Source of the DNA: Stutzerimonas xanthomarina DSM 18231
GTDB taxonomy: Bacteria; Pseudomonadota; Gammaproteobacteria; Pseudomonadales; Pseudomonadaceae
Direction: 5' to 3'
Length of the DNA stretch: 64,000 bases
Assembly (NCBI RefSeq): GCF_900129835.1
Contig: NZ_FQXA01000004.1
Coordinates: 186,001 to 250,000, forward strand
The translations under genes and the position numbers were made by a program. The notes under the pieces were generated by a model. It was not told the origin of the DNA. It ran no database searches and saw nothing but the letters and a program-made list of their open reading frames with translations. Positions 9,119-19,461 of this stretch are shown one piece after another. Numbering within the stretch: position 1 is the stretch's first letter; every line of letters starts with the position of its first letter.

Positions 9119-10666
9119 ATGTCCGATACATCCGGCAAAGGTGGATTGCTGCGGTCCAGTGCGGTAGTCAGCGTGATGACGCTGCTATCCCGGGTGCTGG
9201 GTATGATACGCGATATGGTGGTAGCCAGCTACTTCGGCTCTGGCGCCGCTGCCGATGCTTTCTTCATAGCGTTCAAGATTCCCAATTTTTTGCGCCGTCT
9301 GTTTGCGGAAGGCGCGTTTGCGCAGGCTTTCGTTCCGGTGTTGTCGGAATATCGGGCCAAGCGGTCCCTTACGGAGGTCAAGCTGCTGGTCGATCGCACG
9401 GCTGGCATGCTTGGGTTGATCCTGACTGGTATTACTGCGGTCGGGGTGTTGGCTTCGCCTTATGTGGTCATGCTCTTCGCGCCTGGCTTTCATGATGACC
9501 CAGCGAAGATGCAGTTGGCCGGCGAGTTGCTGCGCATCACCTTTCCTTATCTGCTGCTGATTTCCCTCACGGCATTCACTTCTGGCGTACTCAACACCTA
9601 TGGACATTTCGCGGTGCCAGGCTTCACGCCGGTGCTGCTCAACGTGTGCATGATTACCTCGGCGGTGTTTCTCACACCCTATTTTGATCAGCCGATCATG
9701 GCGCTGGCTTGGGGCGTGTTCATAGCCGGCTTCGCCCAGTTGGCTTTTCAACTTCCATACGTCGCCAAGCTGGGATTGTTGCCACGGCCCCGGGTGAAGG
9801 TCGGAGACCAGGGCGTGCGACGAATCATGCTGCTGATGGTTCCGGCTTTGTTCGGTGTGTCGGTCAGTCAGATCAACCTCTTGCTCGATACGGTGCTCGC
9901 CTCGTTTCTTCAGACCGGTAGTGTGTCCTGGCTCTATTACGCAGACCGCCTTTCCGAGTTGCCGCTCGGCGCCTTCGGCATAGCCATCGGCACGGTGATT
10001 CTACCGAGCCTTTCACGTCAGCACGCTGGCGAGGATCCCAAGGCCTTTTCCAACACCCTCAATTGGGCGCTGCGAATGGTATTGCTAGTGGGGATTCCAG
10101 CTGCGCTCGCGCTGGGGATCCTGGCTGAACCGTTGATCGCCAGTCTGTTTTTTTATGGTGCGATGAGTGAGGAGGCCGTGGTGCAGTCGGCCAATGCATT
10201 GGAGGCCTATTCGCTAGGGGTGCTGGCGTTCATGTTGATCAAGGTGCTGGCGCCAGGTTTCTTCGCACGCCAGGACCTGAAGACGCCCGTGCGCGTCGCC
10301 ATCATCTGCATGATCGCCAACATGGCGCTGAACCTGATGCTTATCTGGCCGCTCCAGCATGTCGGGCTGGCATTGGCCACCTCGCTGTCGTCGATGCTCA
10401 ATGCTGGGCTGCTGTTCTGGGGGCTATATAAAACGGGCGTGTTCCGGTTTACCCCGGGTTGGGGGGCTTTCCTGCTGCGGCTGGCTGGGGGCTGCGCTGC
10501 CATGGCGGCGGTGGTCTGGTGGCTCAACGCGCCGTCGGTCGAATGGTTCGCCTGGGGTTGGCAGCAGCGCGCGCTGCAGCTAGGGCTGCTCGTCGTAGCG
10601 GGATTGGGCGCTTTCGCGGCGGGCCTGGTAGTGCTCGGCTTGCGACCGCGACATCTACGTCATTGA
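9119..10666 (+). CDS. murJ: Lipid II flippase MurJ
   Basis: A 515-residue MOP-superfamily membrane protein that moves lipid II across the inner membrane for peptidoglycan synthesis. About 14 hydrophobic segments can be counted. Family motifs include SVMTLLSRVLGMIRDMVVA, FGSGAAADAFFIAFKIPN and RRLFAEGAFAQAFVP near the N-terminus. The ATG at 9119 (MSDTSGKGGLLRS) is chosen because the upstream extension to 9077 has no counterpart in the family. It precedes ribF as in PAO1 (PA4562-PA4561). Confidence 0.95.
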   Translation: MSDTSGKGGLLRSSAVVSVMTLLSRVLGMIRDMVVASYFGSGAAADAFFIAFKIPNFLRRLFAEGAFAQAFVPVLSEYRAKRSLTEVKLLVDRTAGMLGLILTGITAVGVLASPYVVMLFAPGFHDDPAKMQLAGELLRITFPYLLLISLTAFTSGVLNTYGHFAVPGFTPVLLNVCMITSAVFLTPYFDQPIMALAWGVFIAGFAQLAFQLPYVAKLGLLPRPRVKVGDQGVRRIMLLMVPALFGVSVSQINLLLDTVLASFLQTGSVSWLYYADRLSELPLGAFGIAIGTVILPSLSRQHAGEDPKAFSNTLNWALRMVLLVGIPAALALGILAEPLIASLFFYGAMSEEAVVQSANALEAYSLGVLAFMLIKVLAPGFFARQDLKTPVRVAIICMIANMALNLMLIWPLQHVGLALATSLSSMLNAGLLFWGLYKTGVFRFTPGWGAFLLRLAGGCAAMAAVVWWLNAPSVEWFAWGWQQRALQLGLLVVAGLGAFAAGLVVLGLRPRHLRH

Positions 10667-10750
10667 TCCGCACGCTAGGCGGATGGCAAACCTGTCCGCG
10701 ACTGCTGGCTCATGCGTATAATCGACGACTTTTCAAGCAAGAAGTGCGGT

Positions 10751-11701
10751 ATGCAGCTGGTTCGAGGTCTTCATAACCTACGACCCCGGCATCGGGGTTG
10801 TGTCGCCACCATCGGCAATTTCGACGGGGTCCACCGGGGGCATCAAGCCATCCTGGCGCGCTTGCGCGAGCGTGCCGCCGAGCTCGGCTTGCCTAGCTGC
10901 GTGGTGATTTTCGAGCCACAACCGCGCGAGTACTTTGCGCCGGACAAGGCGCCCGCACGGTTGACCCGCCTGCGTGAAAAGCTGCGGTTGCTGGATGAGC
11001 AGGGCGTCGATCTGGTGCTGTGCCTTGCATTCAACCGTCGTTTGCGGGAGCTGAGTGCTGCGGAGTTCGTTCACGCGACGCTGGTCGATGGCCTTGGCGT
11101 CCGGCACCTGGAGGTCGGCGATGACTTCCGTTTCGGTTGTGACCGTGCCGGCGATTTCAATTTTTTGTTGAAAGCGGGCGCTGCCGAAGGCTTTACCGTT
11201 GAGGCCGCCGCTACGATCGAAGTTGCCGGTGCGCGCGTAAGTAGTACGCGGCTGCGCCAGGTGCTTGCCGATGGCAATCTGGAGCTGGCGCAGAAGCTGC
11301 TCGGTCGGCCGTTCAACATTACCGGCCGTGTCATGCATGGACAGGCGCTGGGCCGGCAATTAGGCGCGCCGACCGCCAACATCCAGCTCAAGCGCAAGAA
11401 TACGCCGGTTAGCGGAGTATTCATGGTGAGCACGGAGGTCGATGGCATCGTCCAGCCCGCGGTCGCCAATATTGGCATGCGGCCTTCGGTTGAAAGCGAC
11501 GGGCGACCACATCTGGAAGTGCACTTGCTCAATTATCAAGGCGACCTCTATGGTCGCCTGCTGCGCGTGACGTTTCACCGCAAGCTGCGTGACGAGCAGC
11601 GCTTTGCCTCGCTGGAGGCGCTCAAGACGGCAATCGAAGCAGATATTGCTGCGGCTCGCGAATACTGGCGGGCTTCACCCATTACCACGAGTCAGGACTG
11701 A
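10751..11701 (+). CDS. ribF: Bifunctional riboflavin kinase/FAD synthetase
   Basis: It converts riboflavin to FMN and then FAD. The N-terminal nucleotidyltransferase domain has the motif [16 protein letters not shown]. The middle carries [12 protein letters not shown]. The C-terminal riboflavin kinase domain has [13 protein letters not shown] and [12 protein letters not shown]. The ATG at 10751 gives 316 residues, the usual length. Its stop is one base from the ileS start, so the two are co-translated. The order ribF-ileS-lspA-fkpB-ispH is conserved. Confidence 0.95.
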   Translation: MQLVRGLHNLRPRHRGCVATIGNFDGVHRGHQAILARLRERAAELGLPSCVVIFEPQPREYFAPDKAPARLTRLREKLRLLDEQGVDLVLCLAFNRRLRELSAAEFVHATLVDGLGVRHLEVGDDFRFGCDRAGDFNFLLKAGAAEGFTVEAAATIEVAGARVSSTRLRQVLADGNLELAQKLLGRPFNITGRVMHGQALGRQLGAPTANIQLKRKNTPVSGVFMVSTEVDGIVQPAVANIGMRPSVESDGRPHLEVHLLNYQGDLYGRLLRVTFHRKLRDEQRFASLEALKTAIEADIAAAREYWRASPITTSQD

Positions 11702-11702
11702 C

Positions 11703-14534
11703 ATGACCGATTACAAAGCGACCCTCAATCTGCCGTCCACGGCATTTCCGATGAAGGCCGGTCTGCCACAGCGCGAGCCGGAGACCCTGCAGCGCTGGAA
11801 CAGCATCGACCTCTACGGAAAGCTGCGGCAGATTGGCGAGGGTCGCCAGAAGTTCGTCCTGCATGACGGCCCGCCGTACGCCAACGGCAGCATTCATATC
11901 GGTCATGCTGTGAACAAGGTCATCAAGGACTTCATCGTCCGTTCCAAAACCCTAGCCGGTTTCGATGCGCCCTACGTGCCGGGCTGGGATTGTCATGGCT
12001 TGCCGATCGAGCACAAAGTCGAGATCACCTATGGCAAGAACCAGCCTGCCGATCTGACCCGCGAACGTTGCCGCGCCTATGCCGCCGAGCAGATCGAAGG
12101 GCAGAAGGCTGATTTCATCCGCCTCGGCGTGCTCGGCGAATGGGACAACCCTTACCGCACCATGGATTTTGCCAACGAAGCCGGTGAGATCCGTGCGCTG
12201 GCGAAGATGGTCGAGGGCGGTTTCGTCTTCAAGGGCCTCAAGCCGGTGAACTGGTGTTTCGATTGCGGCTCGGCGTTGGCTGAAGCGGAAGTCGAGTACC
12301 AGGAGAAGAAGTCCGACGCCATCGACGTCTCCTTTGAGGTCGAAGATGCTGACAAGCTGGCGGCAGCCTTTGGCGTCGCTGCGCTGAGCAAGCCGGCCAG
12401 CATCGTCATCTGGACCACCACCCCCTGGACCATTCCTGCCAACCAAGCGCTCAACGTCCATCCCGATTTCGTCTACGCGCTGGTCGATACGGGTGACCGG
12501 CTGCTCGTGCTCGCCGAGGAGCTAGTCGAGTCCTGCCTGCAGCGCTACGAACTGCAGGGCGAGATCATCGCCCGCTGCGAGGGCAAGGCGCTGGAGCTCA
12601 TCCGCTTCCGCCATCCGTTTTACGAGCGTTTCGCACCGGTCTATCTGGCCGACTACGTGGAAACCGGCGCCGGCACCGGCATCGTTCACTCGTCGCCCGC
12701 CTACGGTGAAGACGACTTCCGCTCCTGTAAGCATTACGGCATGGAGAATGACGACATTCTCAGTCCGGTTCAGAGCCACGGCGTCTACGTATCGGACTTG
12801 CCGTTCTTCGGCGGCCAGTTCATCTGGAAGGCTAATCCTGCAATCGTCGAGAAGCTGCGTGAAGTCGGCGCGCTGCTTAAGCACGAGCCGATCCAGCACA
12901 GCTACATGCACTGCTGGCGGCACAAGACGCCACTGATCTACCGCGCCACTGCGCAGTGGTTCGTGGGCATGGACAAAGTCGCTCACGACGGCAGCTCGCT
13001 GCGTCGTCGCGCGCTGGATGCTATCGAGCAGACTGAGTTCGTTCCCGCATGGGGCCAGGCACGACTGCACGGCATGATCGCAGGGCGTCCGGACTGGTGC
13101 ATTTCGCGCCAACGCACTTGGGGTGTGCCGATCCCGTTCTTCCTGCACAAGGAAAGCGGCGAGCTGCATCCTCGTACGGTCGAGTTGATGGAAGCAGTGG
13201 CACAGCGAGTGGAGCACGGCGGCATCGAGGCCTGGTCCAAGCTGGACGCGGCCGAGTTGCTGGGTGACGAAGCCGCGCAGTACGAAAAGATCAGTGACAC
13301 CCTGGACGTCTGGTTCGATTCCGGCACTACTCACTGGCACGTCATGCGCGGCTCGCATCCGATGGGCCACGAGCAGGGCCCGCGCGCTGACTTGTACCTG
13401 GAAGGTTCCGACCAGCACCGCGGCTGGTTTCACTCCTCACTGCTGACCGGTTCCGCTATCGACGGTCACGCACCCTACAAGGGCTTGCTGACACACGGCT
13501 TCGTGGTCGATGAGAACGGCCGCAAGATGTCCAAGTCGCTCGGCAACGTCGTCGCGCCACAGGAGGTCACTGACAGCCTGGGTGCAGACATCCTGCGCCT
13601 GTGGGTCGCGTCGACCGATTATTCCGGCGAGATGGCGGTTTCCAAAGTCATCCTGCAACGCAGCGCAGATTCCTATCGCCGCATTCGCAACACCGCGCGT
13701 TTCCTGCTTTCGAACCTAGACGGTTTCGACCCGGCGCAGCACCAGGTTCCGGCCGATCAGCTGATCGCGCTCGACCGCTGGGCCATCGATCGTGCTCTGT
13801 TGTTGCAGCGGGAAATCGAAGAAGCGTATGCGACCTACAAGTTTTGGAACGTCTACCAGAAAGTGCATAACTTCTGTGTTCAGGAACTGGGCGGTTTCTA
13901 CCTCGACATCATCAAGGACCGTCAGTACACCACTGGTGCCGACAGCCTGCCGCGGCGTTCATGTCAGACCGCGCTGTACCACATCGCCGAAGCACTGGTG
14001 CGTTGGATTGCCCCGATTCTGTCGTTCACGGCTGATGAAATCTGGCAGTACCTGCCGGGCGAGCGCAACGAATCGGTGATGTTCAATACCTGGTACGAGG
14101 GGTTAGCTGAGCTGCCTGCTGACGTCGAGCTGGGCCGCGAGTTTTGGGATAAGGTCATGGCGGTCAAGGCCGCGGTGAACAAGGAGCTGGAAGCCCAGCG
14201 TGCCGCGAAGACAATTGGCGGTAATCTGCAAGCCGAAGTGGTGCTCTACGCCGAAGACACACTGGTGGCCGATCTGGCCAAGTTGGGCAGCGAGCTGCGC
14301 TTCGTGCTGATCACCTCGGCGGTGACGGTAGCGCCTCTCACCGCAGCGCCGGCTGAGGCCGTACAGAGCGAGCTTTCTGGTCTCAAGCTGCAGATCAGCA
14401 AAACCAGTCACGCCAAGTGCGGCCGTTGCTGGCACCACCTGCCTGACGTCGGTACCCACGCGGAGCACCCGGAAATCTGCGGCCGCTGCGTTGAAAACAT
14501 CGAAGGCGCCGGCGAGGTCCGCCACTATGCGTGA
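11703..14534 (+). CDS. ileS: Isoleucyl-tRNA synthetase
   Basis: A class I aminoacyl-tRNA synthetase of 943 residues. The HIGH signature is in [15 protein letters not shown] near residue 60. KMSKS is in [14 protein letters not shown] near residue 605. The editing domain shows [14 protein letters not shown]. The C-terminal zinc-binding end has CGRCWHH and CGRCVENI, marking the bacterial IleS1 type. The ATG at 11703 is preferred over the upstream extension because [17 protein letters not shown] is the usual N-terminus. Confidence 0.97.
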   Translation: MTDYKATLNLPSTAFPMKAGLPQREPETLQRWNSIDLYGKLRQIGEGRQKFVLHDGPPYANGSIHIGHAVNKVIKDFIVRSKTLAGFDAPYVPGWDCHGLPIEHKVEITYGKNQPADLTRERCRAYAAEQIEGQKADFIRLGVLGEWDNPYRTMDFANEAGEIRALAKMVEGGFVFKGLKPVNWCFDCGSALAEAEVEYQEKKSDAIDVSFEVEDADKLAAAFGVAALSKPASIVIWTTTPWTIPANQALNVHPDFVYALVDTGDRLLVLAEELVESCLQRYELQGEIIARCEGKALELIRFRHPFYERFAPVYLADYVETGAGTGIVHSSPAYGEDDFRSCKHYGMENDDILSPVQSHGVYVSDLPFFGGQFIWKANPAIVEKLREVGALLKHEPIQHSYMHCWRHKTPLIYRATAQWFVGMDKVAHDGSSLRRRALDAIEQTEFVPAWGQARLHGMIAGRPDWCISRQRTWGVPIPFFLHKESGELHPRTVELMEAVAQRVEHGGIEAWSKLDAAELLGDEAAQYEKISDTLDVWFDSGTTHWHVMRGSHPMGHEQGPRADLYLEGSDQHRGWFHSSLLTGSAIDGHAPYKGLLTHGFVVDENGRKMSKSLGNVVAPQEVTDSLGADILRLWVASTDYSGEMAVSKVILQRSADSYRRIRNTARFLLSNLDGFDPAQHQVPADQLIALDRWAIDRALLLQREIEEAYATYKFWNVYQKVHNFCVQELGGFYLDIIKDRQYTTGADSLPRRSCQTALYHIAEALVRWIAPILSFTADEIWQYLPGERNESVMFNTWYEGLAELPADVELGREFWDKVMAVKAAVNKELEAQRAAKTIGGNLQAEVVLYAEDTLVADLAKLGSELRFVLITSAVTVAPLTAAPAEAVQSELSGLKLQISKTSHAKCGRCWHHLPDVGTHAEHPEICGRCVENIEGAGEVRHYA

Positions 14535-14560
14535 CGAGCTGCGCTCAGTGGCCATTGTAG

Positions 14561-14578
14561 GGTGGGCTTCAGCCCACC
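14561..14578. repeat. Short perfect hairpin between ileS and lspA
   Basis: GGTGGGCTTCAGCCCACC is a perfect 8-bp stem with a 2-base loop, preceded by GTAG. It resembles the short repetitive palindromes common between Pseudomonas genes. It lacks a T run, so it is not a standard terminator. Confidence 0.65.
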
Positions 14579-14630
14579 GTTGGCCTCTATCACGTGAGTG
14601 CAGCGTGATGCACTTTGCTGGGGAGGCAGC

Positions 14631-15134
14631 ATGACATCCCGCCTTGGTAAGCTGACCTGGTTATGGCTCAGCATCTTGGTCGTTGTGCTGGATCAGGCCA
14701 CCAAGCACTACTTCGAAGCCAATTTCAGCCTGTATCAGAAGGTTGACGTCATACCCGACTACTTCGCCTGGACGCTGGCCTACAACACCGGCGCGGCCTT
14801 CAGCTTCCTCGCCGATCATTCCGGCTGGCAGCGTTGGCTGTTTGCCCTGATCGCCATGGGTGTCAGTGTGGTGTTGGTGGTCTGGTTGAAGCGCCTGAAG
14901 CCTGGCGAGACCTGTCTCGCCGTCGCCTTGGCACTGGTTCTCGGCGGCGCGCTCGGTAATCTTTATGATCGCGTGATGCTTGGGCACGTAGTCGATTTCA
15001 TCCTGGTGCATTGGCAGAACCGCTGGTATTTCCCGGCGTTCAACATTGCCGACAGCGCCATCACCATCGGCGCTGTGATGCTGGCGCTGGACATGTTCCG
15101 TAGCAGTAAAACGGGAGAAACGGTAAATGACTGA
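14631..15134 (+). CDS. lspA: Lipoprotein signal peptidase
   Basis: A 167-residue inner-membrane aspartyl protease that removes signal peptides from diacylglyceryl-modified prolipoproteins. Four hydrophobic segments are visible. The two catalytic aspartates are in the conserved blocks HVVDFILVHW and FNIADSAITIG. The ATG at 14631 has GGGGAGG directly upstream. It overlaps fkpB by 8 bp, so the two are translationally coupled. Confidence 0.95.
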   Translation: MTSRLGKLTWLWLSILVVVLDQATKHYFEANFSLYQKVDVIPDYFAWTLAYNTGAAFSFLADHSGWQRWLFALIAMGVSVVLVVWLKRLKPGETCLAVALALVLGGALGNLYDRVMLGHVVDFILVHWQNRWYFPAFNIADSAITIGAVMLALDMFRSSKTGETVND

Positions 15135-15564
15135 ACAACGCATCGGGCCGGACATGCAGGTGACTCTGCATTTCGCGCTCAGTATGGAAAATGGCGAACA
15201 GGTCGACACGACTTTCGATAAACAGCCGGCTACTTTTAAAGTGGGCGACGGTAACTTGCTCCCAGGCTTCGAGCAGCAGTTGTTCGGGCTTAAGGCCGGC
15301 GACAAGCGCACCTTCCAGATCGCGCCGGAGCAGGGCTTCGGTCAGCACAACCAGCAGAACGTGCAAACCATGCCGCGCAACCAATTTGAAGGCATGGAGT
15401 TGTCCGAAGGGCTGCTGGTGATCTTCAACGATGCTGCCAAGTCAGAGCTGCCTGGGGTGGTCAAGACTTTCGATGATCGTCAGGTAACCGTGGACTTCAA
15501 TCATCCGCTGGCTGGCAAGTCGCTGACCTTCGAAGTGGAAATATTCGAGGTGAAGCCGGTCTGA
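15127..15564 (+). CDS. fkpB: FKBP-type peptidyl-prolyl isomerase, SlpA/FkpB type
   Basis: A 145-residue isomerase of the SlpA/FkpB group. It has an FKBP domain with an inserted IF (chaperone) domain. The strands VTLHFALSMENGEQVDTTF, the block GNLLPGFEQQLFGLKAGDKR and the closing NHPLAGKSLTFEVEIFEV are typical. It starts inside the end of lspA and precedes ispH, the order seen in E. coli and Pseudomonas. It is expected to be cytoplasmic. Confidence 0.92.
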   Translation: MTEQRIGPDMQVTLHFALSMENGEQVDTTFDKQPATFKVGDGNLLPGFEQQLFGLKAGDKRTFQIAPEQGFGQHNQQNVQTMPRNQFEGMELSEGLLVIFNDAAKSELPGVVKTFDDRQVTVDFNHPLAGKSLTFEVEIFEVKPV

Positions 15565-15593
15565 GTGACCGGCTCACGTAAGTAAGCTGCTTG

Positions 15594-15680
15594 TTGTAGG
15601 AGCCGAATCGTAAGGTGGATCACGCTTCACCGATCCTCCGCAGGCCGCAATGGTGGATGCAAAAGCGCAATCCAGCTACG
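15594..15680. repeat. Degenerate REP-like repeat upstream of ispH
   Basis: The stretch starts with GTAGGAGCC and then carries GGTGGATCACGCTTCACCGATCC. This belongs to the same family as the clearer copy at 30650-30722. It sits in the 239-bp gap before ispH. No promoter could be singled out. Confidence 0.45.
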
Positions 15681-15803
15681 AGTCTGGCGAAGCGCGTTAC
15701 CTCTATCTTCAGCCTGGTTTTTATGCCGATTCCAGCTTCGCTTCGCGCCGCCGACCAGGCGTTACACTTCACCACTCACCCGCCCCGAACGTCGAGAATC
15801 CCC

Positions 15804-16748
15804 ATGCAAATCAAACTCGCCAATCCGCGTGGCTTCTGTGCCGGTGTCGACCGGGCCATCGAGATCGTCAACCGCGCGCTTGAGGTATTTGGGCCGCCGA
15901 TCTACGTGCGTCACGAAGTCGTGCACAACAAGTTCGTCGTAGAGGACCTGCGTGAGCGCGGTGCAATTTTCGTGGATGAGCTGGATCAGGTGCCGGACGG
16001 CTTTATTGTGATTTTCAGCGCCCACGGCGTGTCCCAAGCTGTGCGGATGGAAGGGGAAAGGCGCGGCCTCAAGGTATTTGACGCTACTTGCCCATTGGTG
16101 ACCAAGGTCCATCTTGAAGTGACCAAGTACAGCCGGGAAGGGCGTGAGTGCATTCTTATCGGCCACGCTGGGCATCCCGAAGTGGAGGGCACCATGGGGC
16201 AGTACGACACTGCCAATGGTGGCTCGATCTACCTGGTGGAAGACGAAAAGGATGTTGCTGAATTGCAAGTACGCAACCCGGAAGCGTTGGCTTTCGTCAC
16301 TCAGACCACACTCTCCATGGACGACACCAGCCGTGTAATCGACGCTTTGCGCGCACGCTTCCCGAGTATCGGTGGCCCGCGTAAAGATGACATCTGCTAC
16401 GCCACCCAGAATCGTCAGGATGCGGTCAAGCAGCTTGCGGCTGAGTGCGACTTGGTATTGGTAGTAGGTAGTCCGAACAGCTCAAACTCAAATCGTCTTC
16501 GTGAGCTGGCCGAGCGCATGGATACGCCGGCTTATCTGATCGATGGCGCCGAAGACCTCAGGCGTCAATGGTTTGAGAACATCGAGCGCGTCGGTATTAC
16601 GGCTGGTGCCTCTGCGCCAGAGGTGTTGGTGCGCGGCGTGATCGACCGGCTGCGCGAGTGGGGCGCTACGGGTATGGATGAGCTGGATGGCCGGCCCGAG
16701 AACGTGACGTTCTCGATGCCCAAAGAGTTGCGGTTAAAGGCAGTGTGA
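15804..16748 (+). CDS. ispH: 4-hydroxy-3-methylbut-2-enyl diphosphate reductase
   Basis: The last enzyme of the MEP pathway, making IPP and DMAPP with an iron-sulphur cluster. The protein is 314 residues from the ATG at 15804. The three cluster cysteines are in GFCAGV (Cys12), DATCPLV and [21 protein letters not shown] and the [11 protein letters not shown] block complete the active site. The frame is open upstream to 15615 but that part lies in repeat sequence. It ends 18 bp from the end of fimT, which is convergent. Confidence 0.96.
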   Translation: MQIKLANPRGFCAGVDRAIEIVNRALEVFGPPIYVRHEVVHNKFVVEDLRERGAIFVDELDQVPDGFIVIFSAHGVSQAVRMEGERRGLKVFDATCPLVTKVHLEVTKYSREGRECILIGHAGHPEVEGTMGQYDTANGGSIYLVEDEKDVAELQVRNPEALAFVTQTTLSMDDTSRVIDALRARFPSIGGPRKDDICYATQNRQDAVKQLAAECDLVLVVGSPNSSNSNRLRELAERMDTPAYLIDGAEDLRRQWFENIERVGITAGASAPEVLVRGVIDRLREWGATGMDELDGRPENVTFSMPKELRLKAV

Positions 16749-16766
16749 CCGAGCTGGCGCTTTTTC

Positions 16767-17270
16767 TTAGCGGCAGTTCGTCAGCTCCTGCCGCAGCCGG
16801 CCGCCGCTGCTTAGCACCAGCTTTATGCCCTGCGAGTTTCCAGTCGCGTGACAAAGCGTCAGGGTTCCAGCTTGAAAAGCGCCGCTATATAGTCGGGCGG
16901 TGCCGTCGGGCGTATAGCGGATGTAGTTGCTAACTGGCGTATTTCCACTAAGGGCAATGTCCCCCTCCGGCCCGGCCTGCTGACGGATGACAATGTCCGT
17001 GGTGTCAAGCGTACCGTTGCCATCAAGGTCGACCATCGTGGTCCAGCCATTGGACCAGTCACCGTTGCGTTGTAACAGCGTTACTGCGCGGTTGCGATAG
17101 ACCGCTTCCTGCCGGGTCATCTTTATTGCGCTCACTAATTTCATCCGGGCCGCATCAAGAGCCTGTTTATGCAGCATCTGGTTGAAGCTCGGCACAGCCA
17201 GGCCGAGGACAACGGAAATAATGACGAGCGCCACCATGCACTCAATAAGCGTGTATCCCTGTTGTTTCAT
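16767..17270 (-). CDS. fimT: FimT-like minor pilin (GspH/FimT family)
   Basis: A 167-residue type IV prepilin with a short leader MKQQG before Y-T-L-I-E, and Glu at mature position 5. The hydrophobic helix runs to about residue 27. It belongs to the GspH/FimT family. The C-terminus has GRLR (residues 157-160), matching the GRxR motif that, in FimT proteins of naturally transformable bacteria, binds DNA. It is divergent from fimU with a 152-bp shared upstream region and convergent with ispH. A role in DNA uptake is inferred. Confidence 0.8.
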   Translation of the reverse strand: MKQQGYTLIECMVALVIISVVLGLAVPSFNQMLHKQALDAARMKLVSAIKMTRQEAVYRNRAVTLLQRNGDWSNGWTTMVDLDGNGTLDTTDIVIRQQAGPEGDIALSGNTPVSNYIRYTPDGTARLYSGAFQAGTLTLCHATGNSQGIKLVLSSGGRLRQELTNCR

Positions 17271-17422
17271 ATGGCTTCCTGCCGTGTGATTTTGTTCTCA
17301 ATTATTCATGTCGCCGGCCCGCTAAGCTGCCAACCATCGCCCCGAGAGGCCATCTCGTCCCCTTGCGAGTGTCATGCTGATCGGCGGCGGTTAGGCTTAA
17401 GCCCTCGATGAAGGATATCGGA

Positions 17423-17977
17423 ATGAAGTTCTTGAGAGGATTTACGCTGCTCGAATTGATGATCGCGATCGCAATTTTAGGAATTGCGTTAGGCATTGCT
17501 GTTCCGGGTTTCACTGATCTGCTGCGATCCTACCGGGCCCAGAGCCAGAGTTCCGAAATTACCCGAACGGTGGCGCTTGCCCGTAGCGAGGCCATCAAGC
17601 GCGGCGGCAACGTTTATGTAACCGCGTTGACTGACGGGGATAACTGGGAGGCTGGTTGGCGTGTCTGGCACGACGCTGACAGTAATGGCATTTATGCGGC
17701 AGCAGAGCTGATTCGCGCGTTCGGCCCGCTGGGTGGAAATGGCGTTTCCCTTGAGGGCAAAAGCTATACAACTGTCGGCGGTGTCGTCACGCCGGGCAGC
17801 GCCTCCGAACAGTTTCGCTTTACCGCGCAAGGATTGCAGCAGGGCGTACCGCCAGGACAGGGCCTCCTGTTTGAGTTCAGCTTGGGCGACGACTTCTGCC
17901 CGCTCGCACGGGACATGCAGATCAACCATATAGGGCGCGTGTCCACCGCTCGCAAGGATTGTGACGATGATAACTAG
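17423..17977 (+). CDS. fimU: Minor pilin FimU
   Basis: First gene of the minor pilin operon. The protein has a short leader, MKFLRG, before FTLLELMIAIAILGIALGIAVPGF, a canonical class III signal with Glu5. The mature part contains the GspH-type beta region and a C-terminal cysteine pair (DDFC and RKDC). The ATG at 17423 gives the expected short leader and follows AAGGAT; a codon at 17408 would lengthen it. FimU is part of the complex that primes pilus assembly. It overlaps pilV by 11 bp. Confidence 0.88.
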   Translation: MKFLRGFTLLELMIAIAILGIALGIAVPGFTDLLRSYRAQSQSSEITRTVALARSEAIKRGGNVYVTALTDGDNWEAGWRVWHDADSNGIYAAAELIRAFGPLGGNGVSLEGKSYTTVGGVVTPGSASEQFRFTAQGLQQGVPPGQGLLFEFSLGDDFCPLARDMQINHIGRVSTARKDCDDDN

Positions 17978-18404
17978 TAAGGGATTGCCCCGGCGGACTG
18001 CTGGCTTCAGCTTGATCGAAGTGCTTATCTCGATGCTGGTGCTGGGCATCGGGATTCTGGGCATGGCTGCGCTACAGCTCAATTCGATGAAGTTCAATCA
18101 GACGGCGGGAGTTCGCACCCATGCGACATTTCTGGCCTACGACATGTCGGACCGCCTGCGTGCCAACCGAGCGGACGCCCGGGGTGGCTCATACGACACG
18201 GACCTCAATGACGCCGCTCCGGCGGGCGCGAACATCACTGCAACTGATCTGCGGCAGTGGAAAGCCGCGCTGGGTACCCAGCTTCCGGCCGGGTCCGGGT
18301 CCATCGAGCGCAGCGGCAACGTGATCTCGATTACGGTGCAGTGGAGCGAAGGACGCATCGGCGAAAGCGAAACCCAGCAGTTCGTATTCGAGACGCAGCT
18401 ATGA
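17967..18404 (+). CDS. pilV: Minor pilin PilV
   Basis: A prepilin-like protein of 145 residues. The leader MITSKGLPRRTAG is followed by FSLIEVLISMLVLGIGILGMAALQ. This and the downstream LRANRADARGG segment are typical of PilV. The ATG at 17967 has AGGATT about 8 bp upstream, better than the GTG at 17961. It overlaps fimU upstream and pilW downstream (ATGA), so all three are co-translated. Confidence 0.9.
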   Translation: MITSKGLPRRTAGFSLIEVLISMLVLGIGILGMAALQLNSMKFNQTAGVRTHATFLAYDMSDRLRANRADARGGSYDTDLNDAAPAGANITATDLRQWKAALGTQLPAGSGSIERSGNVISITVQWSEGRIGESETQQFVFETQL

Positions 18405-19444
18405 GTGGACCTACCTTTCACCGTTCGCGAGGCATTGGCCTGATAGAGCTGCTGATTGCCCTTGCGCTGGGCCTGATCATCAGCGCCGCCGTAATGCAGG
18501 TATTCCTCACTAGTCGCACAACGTACCGGATGCAGGAAGCGATGGCCCGCGTACAGGAGAACGGCCGATTCGCTGTGGGCTACATGGCGAACGATATCCG
18601 TATGGCTGGGTATATGGGATGCGGCAATCTGGGCAGCATCACCGTGAATGACATTATCGACCCGGCCGATGTGCCGGCTGGGTTCGACTTCGACATTAGC
18701 CAGGAGGCCGTAATTGAAGGGCACGATGCGGTTGCCGCCGTTAATGGCTGGGGCGCCAAGGTTGGAACCGATGTGATTGAGATCCGGCGTGCGGCCAGTA
18801 CCGGCGTGACGCTGACCGGCAACATGAGTGCCGACAACGCGCAAATTCACGTGACCAACAATGCGCCCGGTTTCGATGCCGGCGATGCGCTGTTTATCAC
18901 CGACTGCACGACTGCCGATCTTTTTCGAGCCACTACTGTTTCAAATGGCGGCGGTTCGACAATCAATATCGCACATGCAAACGACCTAAATATAGATAAC
19001 CGGCTGAGTAAGCCGTACGGCGAAGAGGCGGAGGTGCTGGCATTCGAATACAGCGTCTTCTTCGTTCGCAATACAGGCCGTACGACGCCAAATGGCACCG
19101 CCATTCCGTCTCTTTACGTAGAGACGATGCGTGCAGGGAGCGGAGCGACTACCGAAGTGCAGGAGCTCATCGAGGGGGTCGAGGATATGCAGCTCGAATA
19201 CGGTGTCGACACCTCCGGCAATCGGGCTGCCAACGAATACAGGCCCGCCGATGAAGTCGCCGACTGGTCGCGCGTGGTCAGCATCCGGATGAATCTGCTG
19301 ATGCGCAGCACCGAGGAGAACGTTGCTCCCGCGTCTGGCGAGGCAAGCCAGATTCTCACCTATAACGGCAGCGCGGTTGCCGCGGATGGATTCCTCAGGC
19401 AGGTGTTCAGCTCCGTGGTCACCGTGCGCAACCGGGTTCCCTAG
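18401..19444 (+). CDS. pilW: Minor pilin PilW
   Basis: A 347-residue minor pilin. The leader MSGPTFHRSRG precedes IGLIELLIALALGLIISAAVMQVFL with Glu5. The NGRFAVGYMANDIRMAGYMGC block is a PilW hallmark. The C-terminal part carries SRVVSIRMNLLMRS. The ATG at 18401 overlaps the pilV stop by 4 bp. It acts with FimU, PilV, PilX and PilE in the inner-membrane priming complex for the pilus. Confidence 0.92.
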   Translation: MSGPTFHRSRGIGLIELLIALALGLIISAAVMQVFLTSRTTYRMQEAMARVQENGRFAVGYMANDIRMAGYMGCGNLGSITVNDIIDPADVPAGFDFDISQEAVIEGHDAVAAVNGWGAKVGTDVIEIRRAASTGVTLTGNMSADNAQIHVTNNAPGFDAGDALFITDCTTADLFRATTVSNGGGSTINIAHANDLNIDNRLSKPYGEEAEVLAFEYSVFFVRNTGRTTPNGTAIPSLYVETMRAGSGATTEVQELIEGVEDMQLEYGVDTSGNRAANEYRPADEVADWSRVVSIRMNLLMRSTEENVAPASGEASQILTYNGSAVAADGFLRQVFSSVVTVRNRVP

Positions 19445-19461
19445 TCATGGTCGGATCAATC

